DNA of 64,000 nt, from the NCBI RefSeq assembly GCF_025420585.1, contig NZ_JAOEGB010000022.1:87035-151034 (forward strand), in the 5' to 3' direction. Below are positions 60,570-64,000 of the stretch, piece after piece. The notes beneath the pieces are model-generated. The model did no database searches, had not been told where the DNA came from, and worked only from the letters and a program-made list of their open reading frames with translations. A program made the position numbers and the translations under genes. This stretch comes from Planotetraspora sp. A-T 1434 (GTDB taxonomy: Bacteria; Actinomycetota; Actinomycetes; Streptosporangiales; Streptosporangiaceae). The first letter of the stretch is position 1. Each line of letters opens with the position of its first letter.

Positions 60570-62156
60570 TTACCGGGGTTGGGTGAGCTGAATCCGGGCC
60601 ATCTCCTCCAGGGCGGGACGAGCGGTGTGCCAGCTCACGGCCGCCGAGCGGCCGTCCAGGTCGAGGGTCGCCAGCGCGTTGGGGAACCACGGCCCATCGG
60701 TGATCTTCCAGCGAAGGGCGCGGCGCGGCAGGCGGGCCATGCGCGCCAGGACGCCGCCGACGAGACCTGCGACGCCGAAGGACCCGATCACGTTGGCCAG
60801 TCGCAGCGTGCGGCTCAGCGGGTTGCGGATCGGCGAGCACACCGCCTGGAAGATGCGGGGCGATTCGAGGTCGGAGGACTTCCGCCCCGCCGCCGCGAGG
60901 TAGGAGTAGTGAACGTCACCAGAGAGCAGGACGATCGTGGCCGGAGCCCGTCCGCGACGGCCCGCAGCCACGTCGACCAGCAGGCGGCCGAGCTGCTCGA
61001 ACGACTCCCGGAACGCCCCCCAGTGTTCCAGGTCGAGAGCCTGGCGGATCTTCTCCCCCCACACCGCCGCCCGGCGGCCCCACGCCCCGCCCGCGACGGC
61101 CTCGTTCCAGCTCTCCACGTCGAAGATGCCGCTCGGCAGGAACACCGGCACCGATGACCCGATGAGCAGGTGGTCGACGTCACCGGTGGCGAGGTCGACG
61201 AACCAGGCCCATTCCTCATCGTCGAGCATCCGACGGTGACGCGGGTCGACTTCGCGGGCGCAGCGGGTGTCCACCATGATCAAGCGTGTTCCGCCGATGT
61301 CCCGGGTGTAGCTCCACCTCGCCGACGACGGGTCCTCGTCGGCTCGCTTGGCGAACTCGTCCAGGGCCGGCCCGCCGTCCAGGCCGGCGCCGTGGATCTG
61401 GGCGAACATGGGGTCGGCCTTCCGCTCGGCGGGCGACAGGTTGCCGATGTGCTGGTACACCCAGTACGCGCCGAGCGCCGAGGTCACCCGCTTCGGCCAC
61501 CACGGCACCTCGGCCATCTTCCGCCGCCAGGCCAGGGAGGTGTTCCAGTCGTCGCGGACGTCATGGTCATCGAAGATCATCGCCGTCGGCACGGTGGACA
61601 GCAGCCAGCGGACCACGGGGTCGGTCCACGCCTGGCGGTACAGCTCGGCGTACTCCTCGAAGTCCACGATCTCGTCGGGGCCGTCACTCCGGCGGGCACG
61701 GATGAAGTCGAGCATCTCCGGGGAGGGCTCGTCGGCGTACACCTGGTCGCCGAGGAACAGGATGAGGCTCGGTAGGTCCTCCCCGTCCATCAGCCGCATG
61801 CCGTACTCGCGGAGCACGTCCACGCCGTGCGTCGCCACGTACTCCTCGTCGTGCGGCACGGTGGTGCGGCACGAGCCGAACACGACCCGGTTGAGCTCCT
61901 CCAGGGGGCAGATCTGGCTGTCGGGGAAGCCGTCGAGCGGCCAGACGCGCCGCCCGTCGAGCTCGACGGTGTACGGCCCGGTGCCTTCGACGTCGACTAT
62001 CGCGTAATGGTGGCCGTGTACGGCGAACGTGCGGTCGGTGGCCCGGACGCCACCGACCGCGATGGCGACCTCGCACGGCTCGGTGGTCTCGACCCATATG
62101 GACGCGCTCGTCTCATCGACGTAACGAAGCATGGGGCCTACCAGCAGATCAGGCAC
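60570..62156 (-). CDS. PhoD-like metallophosphatase
   Basis: The 528-residue protein resembles alkaline phosphatase D-type enzymes. An N-terminal Ig-like domain (about 1-90, LRYVDETSASIWVETT) precedes the metallophosphatase core with VVFGSCR, LFLGDQVYADEP, MIFDDHDVRDDWN and LLSGDVHYSYL metal motifs. No signal peptide or Tat motif is visible, unlike classic PhoD, so it is probably intracellular. GTG 62156 was chosen because GAGGGGAG lies 4 nt upstream; the ATG at 62201 adds 15 residues. Confidence 0.85.
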   Translation of the reverse strand: MPDLLVGPMLRYVDETSASIWVETTEPCEVAIAVGGVRATDRTFAVHGHHYAIVDVEGTGPYTVELDGRRVWPLDGFPDSQICPLEELNRVVFGSCRTTVPHDEEYVATHGVDVLREYGMRLMDGEDLPSLILFLGDQVYADEPSPEMLDFIRARRSDGPDEIVDFEEYAELYRQAWTDPVVRWLLSTVPTAMIFDDHDVRDDWNTSLAWRRKMAEVPWWPKRVTSALGAYWVYQHIGNLSPAERKADPMFAQIHGAGLDGGPALDEFAKRADEDPSSARWSYTRDIGGTRLIMVDTRCAREVDPRHRRMLDDEEWAWFVDLATGDVDHLLIGSSVPVFLPSGIFDVESWNEAVAGGAWGRRAAVWGEKIRQALDLEHWGAFRESFEQLGRLLVDVAAGRRGRAPATIVLLSGDVHYSYLAAAGRKSSDLESPRIFQAVCSPIRNPLSRTLRLANVIGSFGVAGLVGGVLARMARLPRRALRWKITDGPWFPNALATLDLDGRSAAVSWHTARPALEEMARIQLTQPR

Positions 62157-62215
62157 GTGACTCCCCTCTAAGCCATTTATGACCATATGCGGGAACTCCA
62201 CCTGGTGGCTGGTGG

Positions 62216-62345
62216 TCAGCCGTCGAGGGACCGCACCAGATGACCAAGCTCGCGCATGAGCTCTTCAGTCCGAGCCGCGCCGTAGACGCCAGAATCGCCC
62301 GGTGGTGCTCGGCGATGCCCGCCTCCAGACGGCCCAAGAGGTCAC
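62216..62345 (-). pseudogene. Frameshifted C-terminal gene remnant
   Basis: On the minus strand DLLGRLEAGIAEHHRAIL continues, after a frameshift, as GVYGAARTEELMRELGHLVRSLDG and a stop. The helical pattern resembles the end of a small regulator, but I cannot assign the family. The remaining part of the 483-bp gap 62157-62639 contains only a tRNA-like element. Confidence 0.3.
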
Positions 62346-62387
62346 TGCCCCGATCCTCACGAAAAACCGCTACTTTGCGGCGATCTA

Positions 62388-62449
62388 TGGAGGAATGTCC
62401 GCGATAGGGCACCGCCGGTCTGCAAATCCGGTCCAGCTCCACTGCTCCA
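62388..62449 (+). other. tRNA-Cys-like degenerate element
   Basis: The 62-nt segment has acceptor-like ends (TGGAGGA and TGCTCCA, 6 of 7 pairs), a D-arm-like GTCC/GGGC hairpin and an anticodon-like stem-loop with CTGCAAA (GCA, Cys). The T-arm is missing and the anticodon stem has a T-T mismatch. It may be a tRNA-Cys remnant or an unrelated structured sequence. Confidence 0.25.
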
Positions 62450-62639
62450 CAAAGGTGAAACAGCTCTCTTACCACGCCGGAATGGCCTATACCGCTATGG
62501 ACGAGTCCACGATTCGATCAAGAGGCCGCCGGAGCCCCACTCGACTCCGTACCGTCAACGTCGACGGCACGAGGCCGGGCATCCGGGCGTCCGGCATCTG
62601 GCGCATCCAGCCCATCCAATCGGAGGAGCACTCCCAGAC

Positions 62640-63974
62640 ATGACCATCACGGACTTCCCGACAACGGCGTCGGGGGTTCGGGACGAGGTCCCCGATCCCC
62701 TTTTCCCCGCGGCCTCTCACCCCGCGGAGCCCGCCTCCCCCGGAGAGCAGGCCCTCGCGGCGGCCCGCTTCCAGCTCGCCGAGGCCTCCCGCTTCCTGGG
62801 CCTCGACGAGGGCCTGCACCTCATGCTCGCCACGCCCCGCCGGTCACTGACCGTCTCGGTCCCGGTCCGCCGCGAGGACGGCCGCATGGAGGTCGTCCAG
62901 GGCTACCGGGTGCAGCACAACCTCTCGCGCGGCCCGGCCAAGGGCGGCATCCGCTTCCACCCCTCGACCGACCTCCCCGAGGTCACCGCGCTCGCCATGT
63001 GGATGACCTGGAAGTGCGCCCTGGCCGGCATCCCGTACGGCGGGGCCAAGGGCGGCGTGGCCGTCGATCCCGGCGCGCTGACCACCCGCGAGCTCGAACG
63101 GGTCACCCGGCGCTACGTCAACGAGATCCTCCCCCTCATCGGCCCCGAGAAGGACATCCCCGCCCCGGACGTCGGCACCGACGAGCAGACCATGGCGTGG
63201 ATCATGGACACCTACAGCGCCAACGCCGGCTACTCGGTGCCCGGAGTGGTGACCGGCAAGCCGATGACGCTCGGCGGCTCGCTGGGCCGGGCGGGAGCCA
63301 CCTCGCGCGGCGTCCAGATCGCGGCGCTCCAGGCCCTCTCCCGGTCCCCGGAGGACGCGACCGTGGCGGTGCAGGGCTTCGGGAAGGTGGGCGCGCTCGC
63401 CGCGCAGTACCTCGCGGACGCGGGCTGCCGCGTGGTCGCCGTGTCCGACGCCACCGGCGCGGTCGTCCGCCGCACGGGCCTCGACGTCGCCGCCCTGCGG
63501 GCGCACGCCGCCGAGGCCGGCTCGGTGTACGGCTACCGCGACGCGGACGCCCTGAGCCACGACGAGCTGCTCGAGATGGACGTCGACGTGCTGGTCCCCG
63601 CCGCGCTCGAAGGCGTGATCACGGCGTCGAACGCCCCCCGTGTCAGGGCTCGCCTGATCGTCGAAGGCGCCAACGGCCCCACCACGCCCGAGGCCGACCG
63701 GATCCTCACGGAAGCCGGGGTGACGGTCGTCCCCGACATCCTGGCCAACGCGGGCGGCGTCATCGTGTCCTACCTGGAGTGGGTGCAGAACATGCAGGCC
63801 TACTCCTGGAGCGCCAACGAGGTCGAGGTGAAGCTTCGAGACCTCATGACAACCGCGTTCCAGGCGGTCGCCTCCCTGTCGGAGGAGAGGGACCTCACGC
63901 TCCGCCAGGCCGCCCACGCCATCGGAGTCGGCCGGGTGGCCGAGGCCCACCAGATGCGCGGCCTCTACCCCTAA
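62640..63974 (+). CDS. gdhA: Glutamate (Glu/Leu/Phe/Val) dehydrogenase
   Basis: Oxidatively deaminates glutamate (or catalyses the reverse). The 444-residue protein has the substrate-binding blocks VQHNLSRGPAKGGIRFHP and catalytic-Lys motif GIPYGGAKGGV, then a Rossmann domain (VAVQGFGKVGALAAQYLADAG). The overall pattern fits glutamate dehydrogenase more than leucine dehydrogenase. Start ATG 62640, with GGAGGAG 11 nt upstream. Its position near rocD is consistent with glutamate catabolism, though a metallophosphatase gene lies between. The last 26 bp of the window hold nothing recognisable. Confidence 0.92.
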   Translation: MTITDFPTTASGVRDEVPDPLFPAASHPAEPASPGEQALAAARFQLAEASRFLGLDEGLHLMLATPRRSLTVSVPVRREDGRMEVVQGYRVQHNLSRGPAKGGIRFHPSTDLPEVTALAMWMTWKCALAGIPYGGAKGGVAVDPGALTTRELERVTRRYVNEILPLIGPEKDIPAPDVGTDEQTMAWIMDTYSANAGYSVPGVVTGKPMTLGGSLGRAGATSRGVQIAALQALSRSPEDATVAVQGFGKVGALAAQYLADAGCRVVAVSDATGAVVRRTGLDVAALRAHAAEAGSVYGYRDADALSHDELLEMDVDVLVPAALEGVITASNAPRVRARLIVEGANGPTTPEADRILTEAGVTVVPDILANAGGVIVSYLEWVQNMQAYSWSANEVEVKLRDLMTTAFQAVASLSEERDLTLRQAAHAIGVGRVAEAHQMRGLYP

Positions 63975-64000
63975 CCCCAATGCCGGTTAGTTAGGGTTTG

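Overview
The window is high-GC DNA with dense coding on both strands, frequent GTG starts, short gene overlaps and typical actinobacterial families (HrdB-type sigma, Zur, a SARP regulator, DUF5753 regulator plus ATPase pair, geosmin synthase, DUF6703, DUF5941). It most likely comes from the chromosome of a filamentous actinobacterium. The mix fits Streptosporangiales (Streptosporangium/Nonomuraea-like), but that placement is an inference.

Layout. 0.1-6.3 kb: a divergent NAD-dependent DNA ligase, an integrase remnant and a displaced ligase fragment, a divergent MocR/LysE pair, a Y-family polymerase and a truncated RDD gene. 6.4-12.5 kb: a minus-strand operon encoding a polyprenyl diphosphate synthase, a family 2B encapsulin shell with a cyclic-nucleotide-binding insert, a two-domain geosmin synthase and a second shell protein without that insert; an IclR regulator is divergent. 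13.5-25.9 kb: thioesterase, secreted phosphoesterase, catalase, DUF1023 hydrolase, lipoprotein, galactokinase, crotonase, a hydrolase fragment, a bacterial nitric oxide synthase, tRNA-Asn and two small genes. 26.3-33.1 kb: information-processing genes (principal sigma factor, DnaG, Dgt) with a LytM-like lipoprotein and an NAD(P)H reductase. 33.3-45.5 kb: subtilase, PPDK, TAP-like hydrolase, GlyRS, Zur, CGNR protein, UppS, RecO. 45.7-64 kb: CDP-alcohol phosphatidyltransferase plus DUF5941, hemerythrin, a large SARP/ATPase/TPR regulator, DUF5753/ATPase regulators, LysR, a DrrAB-like exporter with TetR, and a nitrogen-catabolic group (AsnC, DDAH-like amidinohydrolase, ornithine aminotransferase, glutamate dehydrogenase) that could carry arginine nitrogen and carbon to glutamate and 2-oxoglutarate.

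Two things stand out. First, a dispersed intergenic repeat family: three loci (35.2, 42.0 and 57.4 kb) each hold three forward and three reverse copies of a GTGATCATGCAC-cored unit, spaced 52-53 bp and pointing at a common centre; partial arrays sit at 25.3, 60.5 and 6.3 kb. I do not recognise this as a described element. Second, the encapsulin/geosmin operon suggests compartmentalised geosmin synthesis, with one shell paralogue that lacks the cNMP domain and a conserved GGPxGLGTA motif repeated after both cyclase domains. Smaller points include 11-bp-phased direct repeats at both ends of the SARP gene, DasR-like sites upstream of ppdK and a polymerase IV with Val at the steric-gate position.
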